Origin: Rhodothermales bacterium
GTDB lineage: Bacteria; Bacteroidota; Rhodothermia; Rhodothermales; UBA10348
Length of the DNA: 64,000 nucleotides
Assembly (NCBI GenBank): GCA_040221055.1
Contig: JAVJVN010000009.1
Span: 220,257 to 284,256 of the forward strand
Reading direction: 5' to 3'
The notes beneath the pieces are model-generated. The model did not search any database and had not been told where the DNA came from. It saw nothing but the letters and a program-made list of their open reading frames with translations. The position numbers were made by a program, and so were the translations under genes. The first letter of the stretch is position 1; every line of letters starts with the position of its first letter. This document shows positions 1-10,317 of this stretch, in pieces.

Positions 1-414
1 GACTTGCTCTACATGCTCGGAAGTCGCGTCATGCGCCTGCAGGGTCCGTTCATTTCCCTTGGCGAAATAGACCGTGTCACGGGACATATCGTGGATCAGG
101 AAGGACCGGGACCGTACATGCTGCCATCCATCGAGGAGTCCACCAGCGACCAGGGACCCGGCATGTCGTCCATGTCGGGGGGCGATCGCGACGAGCTCTT
201 TGACGAGGCCGCCCACATCATTGTCCGCGCCCAGCAGGGCAGCGTGTCGCTCCTGCAGCGCAAGCTTTCCGTCGGCTATTCCAGGGCGGCCCGGATTGTG
301 GACCAATTGGAAGATGCAGGGATTGTCGGCCCGTTTGAGGGCTCCAAGGCCCGGCAGGTTTACGTGGACGATGAAATGGCTTTGGACAATTTGTTGCGAG
401 GCAATACGGAATGA
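1..414 (+). CDS. ftsK: DNA translocase FtsK, C-terminal end (5' truncated by window)
   Basis: The reading frame is open from base 1, so this is the last 137 codons of a longer gene. It begins in the end of the motor domain (DLLYML followed by RLQGPFIS). After a short linker it carries the winged-helix gamma domain, roughly residues 60-135, with the helix segment SVSLLQRKLSVGYSRAARIV that is characteristic of FtsK/SpoIIIE gamma domains. In characterised members this domain reads KOPS-type sequences and directs hexamer loading during chromosome segregation at the septum. The membrane and ATPase parts lie outside the window. The stop overlaps the purK start as ATGA. Confidence 0.93.
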   Translation, partial: DLLYMLGSRVMRLQGPFISLGEIDRVTGHIVDQEGPGPYMLPSIEESTSDQGPGMSSMSGGDRDELFDEAAHIIVRAQQGSVSLLQRKLSVGYSRAARIVDQLEDAGIVGPFEGSKARQVYVDDEMALDNLLRGNTE

Positions 415-1544
415 GTGGTTTCCCGACGGTCGGAATCCTGGGTGGCGGACAGCTTGGCCGGATGTCCGCCATGGCCGCCCTCCGGATGGGCCTGGATGTG
501 AGAACGTTGTCTCCGTCATTCTCCGGGCCGGTGGCGTCGCTTGGACATGCCCACACCGGTGACTGGGAGGACGAACAGGTCATGAAGGCCTTCCTGGGGC
601 ACGTCGATGTCGTTACGGTGGAGAGCGAATGGGCACCGGCCGATGTGGCGGCACGTGTTTCTGCTGGTGGGACACCCGTTTGGCCTTCACCCTCAACCCT
701 GGAAACCATCCGGCACAAAGGACGCCAGAAGCGCGCGCTGGAAGCGTCCGGGGTTGCTGTCGCCCCATGGCGCAGTTGTCCCACGATTGCTGATGCCCGT
801 CAAGCCGTGAAGGACTTCGGATTCCCCGTGATTGCCAAGCGGTTCGAAGGATCCTACGATGGGTACGGGAATGCTACCATCCGTACCGTTGAGGACGTGG
901 AAACCGCATGGTCGGAGTTGGCCGCCGAGGATGGTCTGCTGATTGAAGACTTCATCGACTTCAAGCGTGAGTTGGCCGTGATGGTCGCCCGGCGTCCCTC
1001 CGGTCAGACCGTGGTCTATCCCGTGGTGGTAACGGAACAGAAGGATCACCGCTGTCACGCCGTATGGGTGCCCTCCGGCCTCACTCCGGATCGGATTGCG
1101 GCGGTCGAGGCCATGGCGCTTCAAGCCGCGGAAGCCGTTGACGCTGTTGGTGTCCTGGGTGTGGAGCTGTTTGAAGGCATGGATGGCACCCTTCTACTCA
1201 ATGAATTGGCGCCCCGCCCACACAATACCGGACACTACACCATCGAGGCGTGCCACACCTCCCAGTTTGAAAACCATATCCGGGCTGTGCTTGATTGGCC
1301 GCTTGGAGATCCCTCCCTTCGCGTTCCAGCCGCTGTCATGATCAACGTGCTTGGCCACAGGGCAGGAGCCCTGCACACCGACGGGTACACCAATGCCCTC
1401 GGCATTGACGGTGCCTCCGTCCATCTGTATGGCAAACGGGATGTGCGTCCCAAGCGAAAAATGGGTCATGTCACGGTTACGGCCCATACCGTCGAAGAAG
1501 CCCGTGAAAAAGCCGAGTCCGCCGCAGCCCTCATCCAGCTTTGA
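411..1544 (+). CDS. purK: N5-carboxyaminoimidazole ribonucleotide synthase PurK
   Basis: This 377-residue ATP-grasp enzyme of de novo purine synthesis makes N5-CAIR from AIR, ATP and bicarbonate, the substrate of PurE next door. The N-terminus [12 protein letters not shown] is the PurK signature. The ATP-grasp part follows, with the lysine segment [16 protein letters not shown] near residue 140 and the metal-binding stretch [20 protein letters not shown] followed by HNTGHYT near residues 248-276. Length is normal for the family. The start is coupled to ftsK by an ATGA overlap. Its stop lies two bases before the purE ATG, so purK and purE are co-transcribed. Confidence 0.96.
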   Translation: MSGFPTVGILGGGQLGRMSAMAALRMGLDVRTLSPSFSGPVASLGHAHTGDWEDEQVMKAFLGHVDVVTVESEWAPADVAARVSAGGTPVWPSPSTLETIRHKGRQKRALEASGVAVAPWRSCPTIADARQAVKDFGFPVIAKRFEGSYDGYGNATIRTVEDVETAWSELAAEDGLLIEDFIDFKRELAVMVARRPSGQTVVYPVVVTEQKDHRCHAVWVPSGLTPDRIAAVEAMALQAAEAVDAVGVLGVELFEGMDGTLLLNELAPRPHNTGHYTIEACHTSQFENHIRAVLDWPLGDPSLRVPAAVMINVLGHRAGALHTDGYTNALGIDGASVHLYGKRDVRPKRKMGHVTVTAHTVEEAREKAESAAALIQL

Positions 1545-1546
1545 CC

Positions 1547-2071
1547 ATGAACACTTCCCATCCAGGTACGACCGCATCCACCCCGCTTGTCGGCATTGCC
1601 ATGGGCAGTCAATCGGACTGGCCGACCATGGAGGCGGCAGCCGACATATTGAAGGACTTCGGCATCCCGTTCGAGGCCCGCGTTCTCTCGGCACATCGCA
1701 CGCCGGACAAAATGACGGAATGGGCCCAGAAAGCCCGTGAACGAGGAATGCGTGTCATCATAGCCGGCGCAGGCGGTGCTGCCCACTTGCCCGGCATGAT
1801 TGCCGCGTCCACGGTCCTACCCGTCATCGGTGTTCCGGTTGAAACCCGGAGCTTGAAGGGTCTGGACTCCCTGCTCTCCATTGTACAGATGCCCGGCGGA
1901 GTCCCTGTGGCCACGGTGGCTATCGGCAATGCGAAAAACGCTGCGCTGCTGGCCGTCCAGATCCTGGGGGCCGGCCAGGAACACCATCTGGATGCCATGG
2001 AAACGTACCGTGCTACGTTGCGCGCCCAGGTGGCCGACATGGATGCAGCCGTCCGTGGGATGAAGGGCTGA
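1547..2071 (+). CDS. purE: N5-carboxyaminoimidazole ribonucleotide mutase PurE
   Basis: A 174-residue class I PurE that converts N5-CAIR to CAIR. Diagnostic segments are [10 protein letters not shown] (phosphate and ribose binding), the catalytic-histidine segment [20 protein letters not shown] and the PVIGVPV strand with a following [13 protein letters not shown] loop. The ATG at 1547 is preferred over an in-frame TTG two codons upstream because the TTG lies inside the purK stop region. The presence of purK beside it supports the bacterial two-step route. The gene converges on the GWxTD gene with a three-base gap and no visible terminator. Confidence 0.96.
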   Translation: MNTSHPGTTASTPLVGIAMGSQSDWPTMEAAADILKDFGIPFEARVLSAHRTPDKMTEWAQKARERGMRVIIAGAGGAAHLPGMIAASTVLPVIGVPVETRSLKGLDSLLSIVQMPGGVPVATVAIGNAKNAALLAVQILGAGQEHHLDAMETYRATLRAQVADMDAAVRGMKG

Positions 2072-2074
2072 TCC

Positions 2075-4552
2075 CTATTCCAGGAACAGATCCTGCTCCA
2101 TTTCAACGTCCCGATCCGATACGTTGTCATGGATACGGACCACGAGTGTGTACAAACCGGGTTCCTGATTCTCTGCACCCAGGATGAGGTATTGGGCATC
2201 GTCTTGTGACTCGACCTGGACCGGCAGACGTACGGATACGCCGGCGTCTCCTCCGCCAAAGAGCCGCCCGACGGCCCGTCCAATCCGATTGCCATCTTCC
2301 TTCGGCAGCAGAACGGCCTCGATGTCGTACGATGCCGTCCCGTCCGGATTCTGTCCCAGGTTGTAGACCTCAAAGTAGAGATAGATGGGTTGATCCACGC
2401 CGAACACCGACCACGGTGCCGGCTGGATGGAAAATCCATTCCGGTAGATATCGGACGCGACCACCGGTTTGCCATCGAAGGCTTCGTCAATTCGATACGC
2501 CAACATGACGTCGGAAAGGGCCAATCGGTCCCCGGAGAAATCGTGAACGGGCACCTCACGTCGCTGGACGGCCACCGTTCCACCGCTGGCTGTTTCGAAT
2601 TCCACCGACACCTCGTGATTGCCTGGTGGTGTGGCGAATGCCTCGGAGTTCACCCACAAGTTCGCCTCATCGAACCGGACAATCTGGGAGGTCCGAAGCC
2701 CATAAATGGTCTGCCGACGCTCTGCCAGCATGTTCCGGTTGTCTGACACAACAAACGTACCCGCATTCGCAGTCAGGTTGATCATGTCCTGATCCGGGTC
2801 GTACCCCTCCGTGATCGGAATCCCGTAGTTGACGTAAACGTCCGAGTTGCCGTCACGTCCGCGAAACGACGATACCAGGTAGGGCAATTCGATCTGTCGT
2901 CCCGGCGCTTCGTACTCATACAATTCCGGAGTCTGATCGAACGTCTCAAATGCCTTGATCGTGTAATCGTTCACCCACGGCAGGCTACCATCGGCAAGTT
3001 CGGACGCCGACGGGCTGTACAAACGGTACTCTCCGTTCCGGAACGGATCTTCAAAGACAAACTTGAACGTGCCATAATCCCAGATATTGTAGGTATTGGC
3101 CTCTTCACCCAGATCCATGTCCGTTCCACGCCGCGCTACTTCCAGCGCCAGCCCTGCGTTTCCCGTGGGATCACTCTGCGTGCCCCCTGAGCTCGGTGCA
3201 CCCATCCGTACGCCCGATGTACTGCGGGGAATGATGACCACATCTCCCTGCGGAGGACCGTATCGTACGAGGATCTGGCCCCGCTCCGTATTCCAGCCCC
3301 GCAGATCAACATCCGGAGCACCATACAACAAGTCGGCATAGGTCAGCCGCACATAGTGCTCCAGTTTCCGCTCATTGTACGGCGTGAGGTAACGCGGGTC
3401 CTTGCTCGTCCAATACCGGGATGCATATGCTGCCGCGTCCGCCGCATACGCGGCGCGTTCATCGCGGGGCAGGATATCATCCAGCCGTTCATAGGCAAAT
3501 TGCTCCTCTTCCGTCATGTAGCGGAACGCCGTCTCGAAAGACTTCGATGCCGCGTCCATGTTGCCCACGTTGTAGTGCGCATATCCCAGATAGGTCCACA
3601 ATTGGGCATCATCGGGGAAATACACGTACATCTGCGAGAGCATGTCCAACGCCTCCTCATACTCCCCTTTCAGGGCGTAGATTTCCATGAGGTGGTCGTA
3701 GACCGTGCGTTGACGCGGGTCCGACTCCAGGGCAGTCGACAGGTGTCCGATCGCCCGGTCGTACGCCTTCTGGGCACGGCTGGACATGTCCACGACGGGA
3801 ATTCCCTGTTGTTTGAGTGTCTCCACGTCGAATTCGTCGGCAAGGAAAATCGAATTCGGGTCCAGGTTCTGTTCCACGGCACCGATCAACTCGTCGGTTG
3901 TCGGCTCATATTCGATGCCTTGGTCCCGGTCGTAATCCTGGGCTTGTTCGACCAGGTAACCCGCCAGAGGGTCGACCGTGGTCTGCGACCGGTATCTGTA
4001 CTCGTTGAATGTCAGGGCCGGATACATCAGGGCATTCCGGTATCTCCAGAAATCCCGGATATAGGCAACCCCGAGTTCTTCGTGCGCAAACGCGTTCTGG
4101 GGATCGATCTCCAGGATGGCCCGGGCCAGTTCTCGGCGACGCGTTTCGCGGGACTTCTCGACAATGAAATTGGAAGCGTCTGCTTTGTACTGCTGCATGC
4201 GCGCAACCATGTACTGGACGTTTTCCGGTTCGATTTCCAATGCGCGGTCGAGTTCGCGACCTGCCCTGCGTTCATCCCGAAGGGGTGTTTCCCAGAAGAT
4301 CCGGGCCAGCAGGAAATGCGCCTCTGCATTCGCCGGATCCTGTTCGAGCGCCCGCTCAAAATGCGTGACCGCACTGGAATACTCGCCGCGACGGAAATCA
4401 AGGATGCCGTCCGTCATCGGATCCGCCTGCTGCGCCAGGACCGGCATGGCGACAAATAAAAGAGCAGCCACGATGCCGGCAACGCATCCATTGAAAAAGC
4501 CCGGGAGAGAGCTTGCGGGGGACATAGTCTTCATGCAAATTATCCGGTACAT
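2075..4552 (-). CDS. GWxTD domain-containing protein with TPR repeats (paralogue B, intact)
   Basis: An exported protein of 825 residues; ATG at 4534 would give 819. The N-terminus has a hydrophobic signal segment ending MPVLAQQA. TPR-like repeats follow from about residue 50 ([20 protein letters not shown]) and again around 270-350. The GWxTD domain begins near residue 385 (YWTSKDPRYLTPYNERK) and holds its name motif near residue 417 as RGWNTERGQILVRYGPP. The C-terminal third is beta-rich and resembles the end of the broken paralogue at 7862-9871. GWxTD proteins are common in Bacteroidota-related phyla but have no established biochemical role. A TAGAAT box at 4605-4610 in the 88-base upstream gap could be a weak local promoter. 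Confidence 0.88.
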   Translation of the reverse strand: MYRIICMKTMSPASSLPGFFNGCVAGIVAALLFVAMPVLAQQADPMTDGILDFRRGEYSSAVTHFERALEQDPANAEAHFLLARIFWETPLRDERRAGRELDRALEIEPENVQYMVARMQQYKADASNFIVEKSRETRRRELARAILEIDPQNAFAHEELGVAYIRDFWRYRNALMYPALTFNEYRYRSQTTVDPLAGYLVEQAQDYDRDQGIEYEPTTDELIGAVEQNLDPNSIFLADEFDVETLKQQGIPVVDMSSRAQKAYDRAIGHLSTALESDPRQRTVYDHLMEIYALKGEYEEALDMLSQMYVYFPDDAQLWTYLGYAHYNVGNMDAASKSFETAFRYMTEEEQFAYERLDDILPRDERAAYAADAAAYASRYWTSKDPRYLTPYNERKLEHYVRLTYADLLYGAPDVDLRGWNTERGQILVRYGPPQGDVVIIPRSTSGVRMGAPSSGGTQSDPTGNAGLALEVARRGTDMDLGEEANTYNIWDYGTFKFVFEDPFRNGEYRLYSPSASELADGSLPWVNDYTIKAFETFDQTPELYEYEAPGRQIELPYLVSSFRGRDGNSDVYVNYGIPITEGYDPDQDMINLTANAGTFVVSDNRNMLAERRQTIYGLRTSQIVRFDEANLWVNSEAFATPPGNHEVSVEFETASGGTVAVQRREVPVHDFSGDRLALSDVMLAYRIDEAFDGKPVVASDIYRNGFSIQPAPWSVFGVDQPIYLYFEVYNLGQNPDGTASYDIEAVLLPKEDGNRIGRAVGRLFGGGDAGVSVRLPVQVESQDDAQYLILGAENQEPGLYTLVVRIHDNVSDRDVEMEQDLFLE

Positions 4553-4640
4553 ACCTGGTCAGGTTCATACGCCATTGGTGACCGTGTGATTCACCTCAAT
4601 ACGTATTCTACTTCAAACCGCGGGCGAACACCGGAGAAGA

Positions 4641-5564
4641 TCACCGAACGGTGAATCCGGCGTTCCGGGCGGCGTCATCGGAGAGTTGAATGACGAAGGA
4701 ATCCTCGAATCCGGCCGACACGAATCCGAATCCGTTCTGGACGTTGCTCAAGGTCCCCGGTTGAACCAGAAGTTCCGGATTGAACGTCCGGCCGGTCGGA
4801 GGCGTCCATTCCGCTGCCGCGACGAACGGGCGCACATCTATCCCCAACAGTTCAATGGCCGTCAGCCCTCCGGGAGAAACATTCAAAGCACCATATACCG
4901 CACCGATGTCCAGGGATGGCTCGACCACGACCCCCAGACCTGTGCCCGTATCCTGCAGGATGGTGCCGGATTGGATCACGAGACTGAACGGTTCAGGTTC
5001 GGGGTTCCGCGCCGTGGTCAGTGTCACATGATAGATGAGATACAGGTCCAGGAGTCGGGGCGCGTTTTCCCAGTCGATCCGGACACGAACGTTTCCACGT
5101 ACATTCTGGATATCGGATACGCGGGGGGCTGTTCGGGGCGGCGTGGCCACGCGCACCGTGGAAACCTGGCCATTCGGGTGCGCCGCATCCAGGCGGTATT
5201 CACGGTCGTATTCCACCGGCGTGTCGGCAATGAACACGTGTCCGTACGACCCGGACGCGAACTGGACCACGGAGTCCCGCCAGGCCACGCTGGCTCCCGA
5301 CGTCAAATCGGTCAGCGTCACCGTGGCCGTGGAGGGCGCACCGTCGTCCGCTACCAGGATGGGCTCGATTTCAAACAGCCGCACTTTCTGCAGATCCGCC
5401 GTAGGATCGAGCCATCCCCACAACGTGTACGGCCGGTCCGTTTCCACGATCGGGTCCACCGTGGAGTCGCATCCGACAGAAAATAGTACGAAAAGAACGG
5501 CCAGGACCGGAAGCATGGACCGGCGTTCAGTTTCGGCAAGATGTTCTTGCATCCAGGTCCTCAT
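4641..5564 (-). CDS. DUF4249 family lipoprotein
   Basis: A 307-residue lipoprotein. The hydrophobic segment LAVLFVLFSVGC puts the lipidated cysteine at residue 32; starting at the internal Met17 (5516) would give a more usual short signal peptide. The mature part has the beta-sandwich-like pattern of DUF4249, with YTLWGWLDP near the start and paired segments on value and attribute binding. DUF4249 genes are typically found directly after a TonB-dependent receptor in Bacteroidota, as here, where the start overlaps the receptor stop as ATGA. A surface or periplasmic accessory role for the receptor is inferred; the ligand is unknown. Confidence 0.85.
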   Translation of the reverse strand: MRTWMQEHLAETERRSMLPVLAVLFVLFSVGCDSTVDPIVETDRPYTLWGWLDPTADLQKVRLFEIEPILVADDGAPSTATVTLTDLTSGASVAWRDSVVQFASGSYGHVFIADTPVEYDREYRLDAAHPNGQVSTVRVATPPRTAPRVSDIQNVRGNVRVRIDWENAPRLLDLYLIYHVTLTTARNPEPEPFSLVIQSGTILQDTGTGLGVVVEPSLDIGAVYGALNVSPGGLTAIELLGIDVRPFVAAAEWTPPTGRTFNPELLVQPGTLSNVQNGFGFVSAGFEDSFVIQLSDDAARNAGFTVR

Positions 5565-7858
5565 TCTTCAAGATCCAGTTTGAGTCCAAGCGTAGGAATG
5601 AAGGGCAACTGGTCCACCCTCCTCAGGGTAAACACGTCCAGATAGAAGAGGTTGGCTCGGTCATACGTGTTGATGATTCCGGCATGTATGGTCAGTCGGG
5701 CCTTTTCCGTCAAGACCATCTCCCGTTCGGCCGAGAGATCCAAGCGGTGGTACGTGGGCAACAGACCCTTGTAGGGCTGCTCGAAGATGACCCGCCGACT
5801 GCCCTCCTCTTCCAACACATCCACGTTGCCTTCCATCAGGACGAATCCGTCGAATCCCAGGGCCCGGCTGAAGGGCAGGCCGCTCCCGAATTGCCAACGG
5901 ACCGAGAAGACGGCAAGTCGGGTGTCTTTGTTGACGACCAGGTTGAGTTGGTGCCGGCGATCGTGCGCCGGTCGAAAGGATACACTCTCGGTTCCGTACC
6001 AGAGTGGAAGCGATTCCTGACGGGCCGAATATTCCACACTGGACAACCCGTACGTGGCGAGCACGCGGAACCCGTCTTCCGAATATTCCGCGCGCAGGTC
6101 TCCGCCGAACACCCGTCCGTCAGCGTTCTGGATGCGCGTCGTGAAGCGGGGAAACGCCGTCCACTCCGGGATGAAAAGATTGTCCAGCTTCTTGGCATAG
6201 CCCTCCAGCCCGACTTCGAACGACGAAGACAGGGCGCGACGGTATCCAATAATGGCATGGAGCGCGGAAGGAACATCGAAATTATTCGGACTGGACGTCC
6301 ATGCTGAAAAGACGCCCGCCGCATCCCTCCTGTCCACAAGTCCTACGATCTCCTGATGATAACTGCCGGCAGCGAACGACCATTCGTCATGGTCCCGACG
6401 GCGGACGAGACGTAACCGGGGCTCCAGGAAACCGACATTCTTGCTGGGGAAACCATGGATCCGGGCGCCGGCCCGCAATTCCCATCCATTGCCGAAACTC
6501 CACTCGGGCTCCACGTACATCCCGATTTCCGTCACGAATTCCTCCCGGAACGACAGATTCTGGAACAGCCCGTTCAACTCACTCTCGATGGTCAACGAGC
6601 GGGCAAACAGGCCCCATCGAATGGTTGTATTTCCGTGGAAGTGCGTCAGGTTGGCAATGGTATTGACCGACTGAAGACGCGAGAATCGTTCCGCTGCCGT
6701 CCCCCGACTCTGCCATGATTCAAGCCGGGAAGCATTGACGGCAAATTCGGCCATGACCGAAAACGCGCGCGGGAAAACCAGGTACCTCAGGCCACCGGCC
6801 TCGTTGGTCCACTCCACGAATTCCCGGGGTTGCTGAACCGATCCCTCGAAAACAGAACCTTTGTCGTGGGTCCGCAGGAAGTTGACGGTGAATTGGGAGT
6901 TGTACGAAGGAAGTGCGTGTAATTTTACGTACAGGTCGCCGAATTCGTACGGAAGGTCCTGGCTGATAATCCGCGACGCACCCTGTCCGATGACCGATTC
7001 GCGGACAGAGGCCAGGAACGACACCTTTCCATTGTTGTGAAGCGGTCCTTCAATCATGAGTCCGGACACGAACGGTGCAAGCGACGCGGAACCCTTGTAT
7101 CCGTATTTGCTTCCGTTCCGGCTTGTGACGTCCATTACCGAGGATATGCGCCCCCCGTACTGGCTGGGAAAACCGCCCGCAAATACCTCCACATCGGCAA
7201 TGATATCCGCCGGGAACGATGAAAAAAAGCCGAGTACGTGGAAGGGTTGATAGATCCACAGCCCGTCCAGCAGCACCAGGTTCTGCCACGGCTCACCACC
7301 ACGGACAAACAACTGCCCTCCCCGGTCGCCCACCGATACGATGCCCGGGAGCGTGGTCAAGTAATTGACCAGATCACCGGATACGTCCGGCGAGGGAATC
7401 ATTTCGATATCTGCCGGAATGATGGTCACCTGGCCAGCGGTCACGCGGACCGAACCCGAGTCCCGCTCTTCCTCGACGACCAGTTCATCCAGTACTTCCG
7501 ACCCTTCGGTCAGTTGGATGTTTAGAAGGATGCGCTCCCCTTCTTCCAGTGTGATGCCCTGCTCCCAGGTATCGAATCCGATGAACGATGCGCGCAGCAC
7601 GTAAGCCCCTTCGTCAAGACGCGACAACGCATACACGCCCCCCGAGCCAGACACGGTTCCGGTCACCAGCTCACCCGATGCGCCGAGTAGCGCCACATTC
7701 ACACCTTGAAGGGCTTCTCCGGTGTCGGCATCCGAGATGACACCCCGCACAATGCCTGACTGGGCCTGCGCCTCCCGGAGCGGGGCGGCCAGCATAATCA
7801 GCCAGCCCAATAAGAGGACGACCGGCAAGCGCAACGCGTTGATGGACAACGTGGACAT
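5561..7858 (-). CDS. TonB-dependent outer-membrane receptor with carboxypeptidase-like N-terminal domain
   Basis: A 765-residue receptor. A signal peptide (VVLLLGWLIMLAAP, cleavage near AQAQ) is followed by a carboxypeptidase D regulatory-like domain of about 80 residues (VRGVISDADTGEALQGVNVA), then the plug domain around residues 130-240 (LVNYLTTLPGIVSVGDRGG, LFVRGGEPWQNLVLLDG) and a beta-barrel to the end. The barrel is on the short side compared with SusC-type proteins, and no SusD partner is present. A DUF4249 lipoprotein follows by ATGA overlap. The gene starts three bases after the broken GWxTD gene, so its translation may be affected by the stop there. The substrate cannot be deduced. 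Confidence 0.92.
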   Translation of the reverse strand: MSTLSINALRLPVVLLLGWLIMLAAPLREAQAQSGIVRGVISDADTGEALQGVNVALLGASGELVTGTVSGSGGVYALSRLDEGAYVLRASFIGFDTWEQGITLEEGERILLNIQLTEGSEVLDELVVEEERDSGSVRVTAGQVTIIPADIEMIPSPDVSGDLVNYLTTLPGIVSVGDRGGQLFVRGGEPWQNLVLLDGLWIYQPFHVLGFFSSFPADIIADVEVFAGGFPSQYGGRISSVMDVTSRNGSKYGYKGSASLAPFVSGLMIEGPLHNNGKVSFLASVRESVIGQGASRIISQDLPYEFGDLYVKLHALPSYNSQFTVNFLRTHDKGSVFEGSVQQPREFVEWTNEAGGLRYLVFPRAFSVMAEFAVNASRLESWQSRGTAAERFSRLQSVNTIANLTHFHGNTTIRWGLFARSLTIESELNGLFQNLSFREEFVTEIGMYVEPEWSFGNGWELRAGARIHGFPSKNVGFLEPRLRLVRRRDHDEWSFAAGSYHQEIVGLVDRRDAAGVFSAWTSSPNNFDVPSALHAIIGYRRALSSSFEVGLEGYAKKLDNLFIPEWTAFPRFTTRIQNADGRVFGGDLRAEYSEDGFRVLATYGLSSVEYSARQESLPLWYGTESVSFRPAHDRRHQLNLVVNKDTRLAVFSVRWQFGSGLPFSRALGFDGFVLMEGNVDVLEEEGSRRVIFEQPYKGLLPTYHRLDLSAEREMVLTEKARLTIHAGIINTYDRANLFYLDVFTLRRVDQLPFIPTLGLKLDLEE

Positions 7859-7861
7859 GAT

Positions 7862-8347
7862 TCAGCGGGAAAGGATTTCCAGGGTAGTGGACCGTTCAAG
7901 GACCCGAAGGTTGCCCGGAATATCGGTAACGCGCACGGTCAAGTGATAGGCACCGGGTTTTACCCCATCCAGATCCAGGATGATATCCCGGGCCCACATT
8001 CCTCCCGGGACATCTTCCACGAATGCAACCGACACCGTCGTCTGATCACGCTGCTCGACCGGCGTCATGACCGCTTCGATCCGAACCGTTGCTGTCAAGT
8101 CATGGACTTCGAAATAAACCGCAATCGAAGTTCCTTGATCTGTGACGCGCGGCAAGAGGGGCTCAATCAACCGGTCTCCCCGCAGGACGAAACCGTCAGG
8201 AACGCGAGCCTCGGCCGGGTCGACCTCCGTGACCAGCCACGCAAGCATCAGGTCGCTCATGACAGGACCATCGTCCGGTGTGGGGGCGGTCCGCAATCGG
8301 TACGCCCCCCCACGGCCATGCCCATCCCCCAGTTCCAGGGAGAACCG
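7862..8347 (-). pseudogene. C-terminal part of GWxTD paralogue A, beyond an in-frame TAA
   Basis: This frame continues directly from the 8348-9871 gene, in the same reading frame, after the single TAA at 8348-8350. It stays open for 161 codons to its own TGA. The sequence immediately after the stop, RFSLELGDGHGRGGAY, and the later segments MSDLMLAW, YFEVHDL and YHLTVRVTD match the C-terminal third of the intact paralogue (LSDVMLAY, YFEVYNL, YTLVVRIHD). No indel is needed to join the halves; a TAT or TAC (Tyr) to TAA change would explain the break. A TTG at 8294-8296 is the only in-frame bacterial start near the beginning, so separate translation is doubtful. Confidence 0.8.
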
Positions 8348-9871
8348 TTACTGATCGGCACCGGACCGCACCGCATGGAAAACAGGACGGCAGTCTGCAT
8401 CAGTTGTGGAGCCTGATTGGCTGGCAGTGTTGGCTGCAGCCGGAGGACGAACCAGGTCCTCCGTCCACTCCGCTACCGTGACCGGTGCAGGTATCGGCAG
8501 GCGGTCGGACGCCGGACCCGGACGAATACCTGCAGCATACAGCCCGACGTGGTTTACGGCATCGAAACGCTGCCCTTCGCGAGGCTCCAGACACCAGCCG
8601 ACGACCCACTCCCGACGGTCCCGGGGACCGAAGCCATGGATGGCTGCATGCATCGGAATGGATTCCGTAGGTCCCACGCTGGACTGGAACGGCCTGGCTT
8701 CGAACTGTTCAGCGGCATGGATGGTCTGATCCCGTTGCCACTGACGAACGACGTTCCGCGGCCCGGTCAGGTCGGCCGCACTGGCAGACCAGTAGATCCA
8801 ATCACCCGTTTTGGCCATGTCGTGGAAAATGAACGTCGTGAACGGATAGGACACGGCCAGGAAGGCGTCTCTGTCGCTGGAAAAGCGCACCGACTCCACC
8901 GGCAACCCGTAACGGAGAATCATGCGCCCGGGATCGGATGCCTCCGGATGGTCGAGCAATTGGAGGGCTGTACGCCGGGCAACGTGTTCCGTGAGCCGTT
9001 CATTCTCCGGTGTTTCCCATCGTGGATCATCGTCCAACCAATCCCGCCCCGATTCCGAAGCCGAAGGTGCGTCAATGGGCGTGCGGTCCAGCAAGGCGAT
9101 CCGTTCAGCTGGATCTGCCTTTTCCAGGGCCAACAGGGCAGCATTCCAGGCAGCGGTCCTGTTGCCTGACCGGTTCTGGAACAAGGCATCCAGGGCATAT
9201 CCCGACGGGTCCCCCGGGAGTCGGGAGCGCAGTTCGCGGGCCACATCACGGCCCAGCGTCGCATCATCCTTCAGAAGGGCCAATTCCGCCAGGTGGCGCG
9301 CTGCGAGCACATGGATGGGGCTTTCCAAAACCCGGAATGCGGTCCGCAGGTGCCGTTCGGCGTTCACGGAATAGGTGGTTTCCAACTCGGCATCGCGGAC
9401 GATTCCCAGGTCACGTCCGTCCTCGCGCCTTGGATCGAGGTATCCGATGACCAGGTCCATGACATTATCGTCTGCATACCGAACCGGAATGGAAACGCGA
9501 TCTTTCTGATTCCGGTACAGGTCCAGTTGGATGGCTCCCAAGAGCAGGTGGGCAACGGCATTGGTCGAATCTTCGGCCAGCAACCGCAGACCCGCACGGC
9601 GGTGACGCTCCTGGCGCAGCGCAGGGAGGAACGACCGGCCGTGGGCATACCGCAGCCAGAGGTCCAGGGCGCGGGCCCGGCCGTAATCCGGATCCTGTTC
9701 CAGGGCACGTTCCAACAGTCGGGCAGCGCTGTCCGGCTGCGGTGGCCGCCCGACGAGGTAGGCTTCCGCTTCTGTGAGAAAGCGGTCGATGTTTGACGTG
9801 GACTGTGCAGACGCAAGCGGTGAAAGCAGGGTCAACAGCAAAAGGGTCACGTAAACACGCATGCCGTTCAC
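8348..9871 (-). CDS. GWxTD/TPR protein paralogue A, N-terminal part ending at premature stop
   Basis: A 507-residue product with a signal peptide ([17 protein letters not shown]). It has TPR-like helices from about residue 30 and a degenerate GWxTD region near residues 275-320 ([16 protein letters not shown], then [16 protein letters not shown]). The GWxTD tetrad itself is lost, the aligned position reading SDPGR. The product ends in ADQ-stop where the intact paralogue continues into its beta-rich C-terminal domain, which here lies in frame downstream (7862-8347). Its ATG overlaps the smpB stop as ATGA. It may be a decaying gene or a truncated but expressed protein. Confidence 0.78.
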   Translation of the reverse strand: MNGMRVYVTLLLLTLLSPLASAQSTSNIDRFLTEAEAYLVGRPPQPDSAARLLERALEQDPDYGRARALDLWLRYAHGRSFLPALRQERHRRAGLRLLAEDSTNAVAHLLLGAIQLDLYRNQKDRVSIPVRYADDNVMDLVIGYLDPRREDGRDLGIVRDAELETTYSVNAERHLRTAFRVLESPIHVLAARHLAELALLKDDATLGRDVARELRSRLPGDPSGYALDALFQNRSGNRTAAWNAALLALEKADPAERIALLDRTPIDAPSASESGRDWLDDDPRWETPENERLTEHVARRTALQLLDHPEASDPGRMILRYGLPVESVRFSSDRDAFLAVSYPFTTFIFHDMAKTGDWIYWSASAADLTGPRNVVRQWQRDQTIHAAEQFEARPFQSSVGPTESIPMHAAIHGFGPRDRREWVVGWCLEPREGQRFDAVNHVGLYAAGIRPGPASDRLPIPAPVTVAEWTEDLVRPPAAANTASQSGSTTDADCRPVFHAVRSGADQ

Positions 9872-10317
9872 TCCGAGGCTTTTCCCGTCAACCGCTCCAG
9901 ACGTCGCTTCGTATCCCGTTCGGCAATGTCGTGACGCTTGTCGTACAACTTCTTGCCCTTTGCCAGGCCGATTTCAACCTTCGCCTTACCGTCCTTGAAG
10001 TACATGGACAACGGGATGATGGTATATCCTTTCTGCTGGGCCGCCTTGGCAAATCGTTCAATCTCACGTCGGTGCAGCAACAATTTCCGCGGTCGAAGCG
10101 GTTCGTGGTTCTGGATGTTGCCGTGGTCATACGGTGCAATGTGACACTGCATGAGATACATCTCACCGTGCTCCACGACGCAGAACCCATCCACCAGATT
10201 CGCCTTGCCGTTGCGAAGCGACTTCACCTCGGTACCACGCAACACGAGTCCCGCCTCCACCGATTCCTCGATGTGGTACTCATGGCGCGCCTTCCGATTG
10301 GTGGTGATGGTCTTCAT
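9868..10317 (-). CDS. smpB: SsrA-binding protein SmpB
   Basis: A 149-residue tmRNA-binding protein for ribosome rescue by trans-translation. The OB-fold core carries the standard segments [32 protein letters not shown] and HIAPYDHGN. The basic C-terminal tail has [16 protein letters not shown], the part that enters the decoding site. Length is typical. The ATG overlaps the stop of the upstream mqnA-like gene, and the smpB stop overlaps the next start, both as ATGA. No tmRNA gene was recognised in this window. Confidence 0.97.
   Translation of the reverse strand: MKTITTNRKARHEYHIEESVEAGLVLRGTEVKSLRNGKANLVDGFCVVEHGEMYLMQCHIAPYDHGNIQNHEPLRPRKLLLHRREIERFAKAAQQKGYTIIPLSMYFKDGKAKVEIGLAKGKKLYDKRHDIAERDTKRRLERLTGKASE

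Noticed and set aside
3356-4459. A 367-codon open frame on the + strand
   Set aside because: It lies wholly antisense to the GWxTD/TPR gene, has no recognisable domain, and arises from high G+C at third codon positions.
8294-8296. TTG as the start of an independent 144-residue gene
   Set aside because: Conserved sequence continues upstream of the TTG to the TAA at 8348, so this is the tail of the interrupted GWxTD gene rather than a separate gene.
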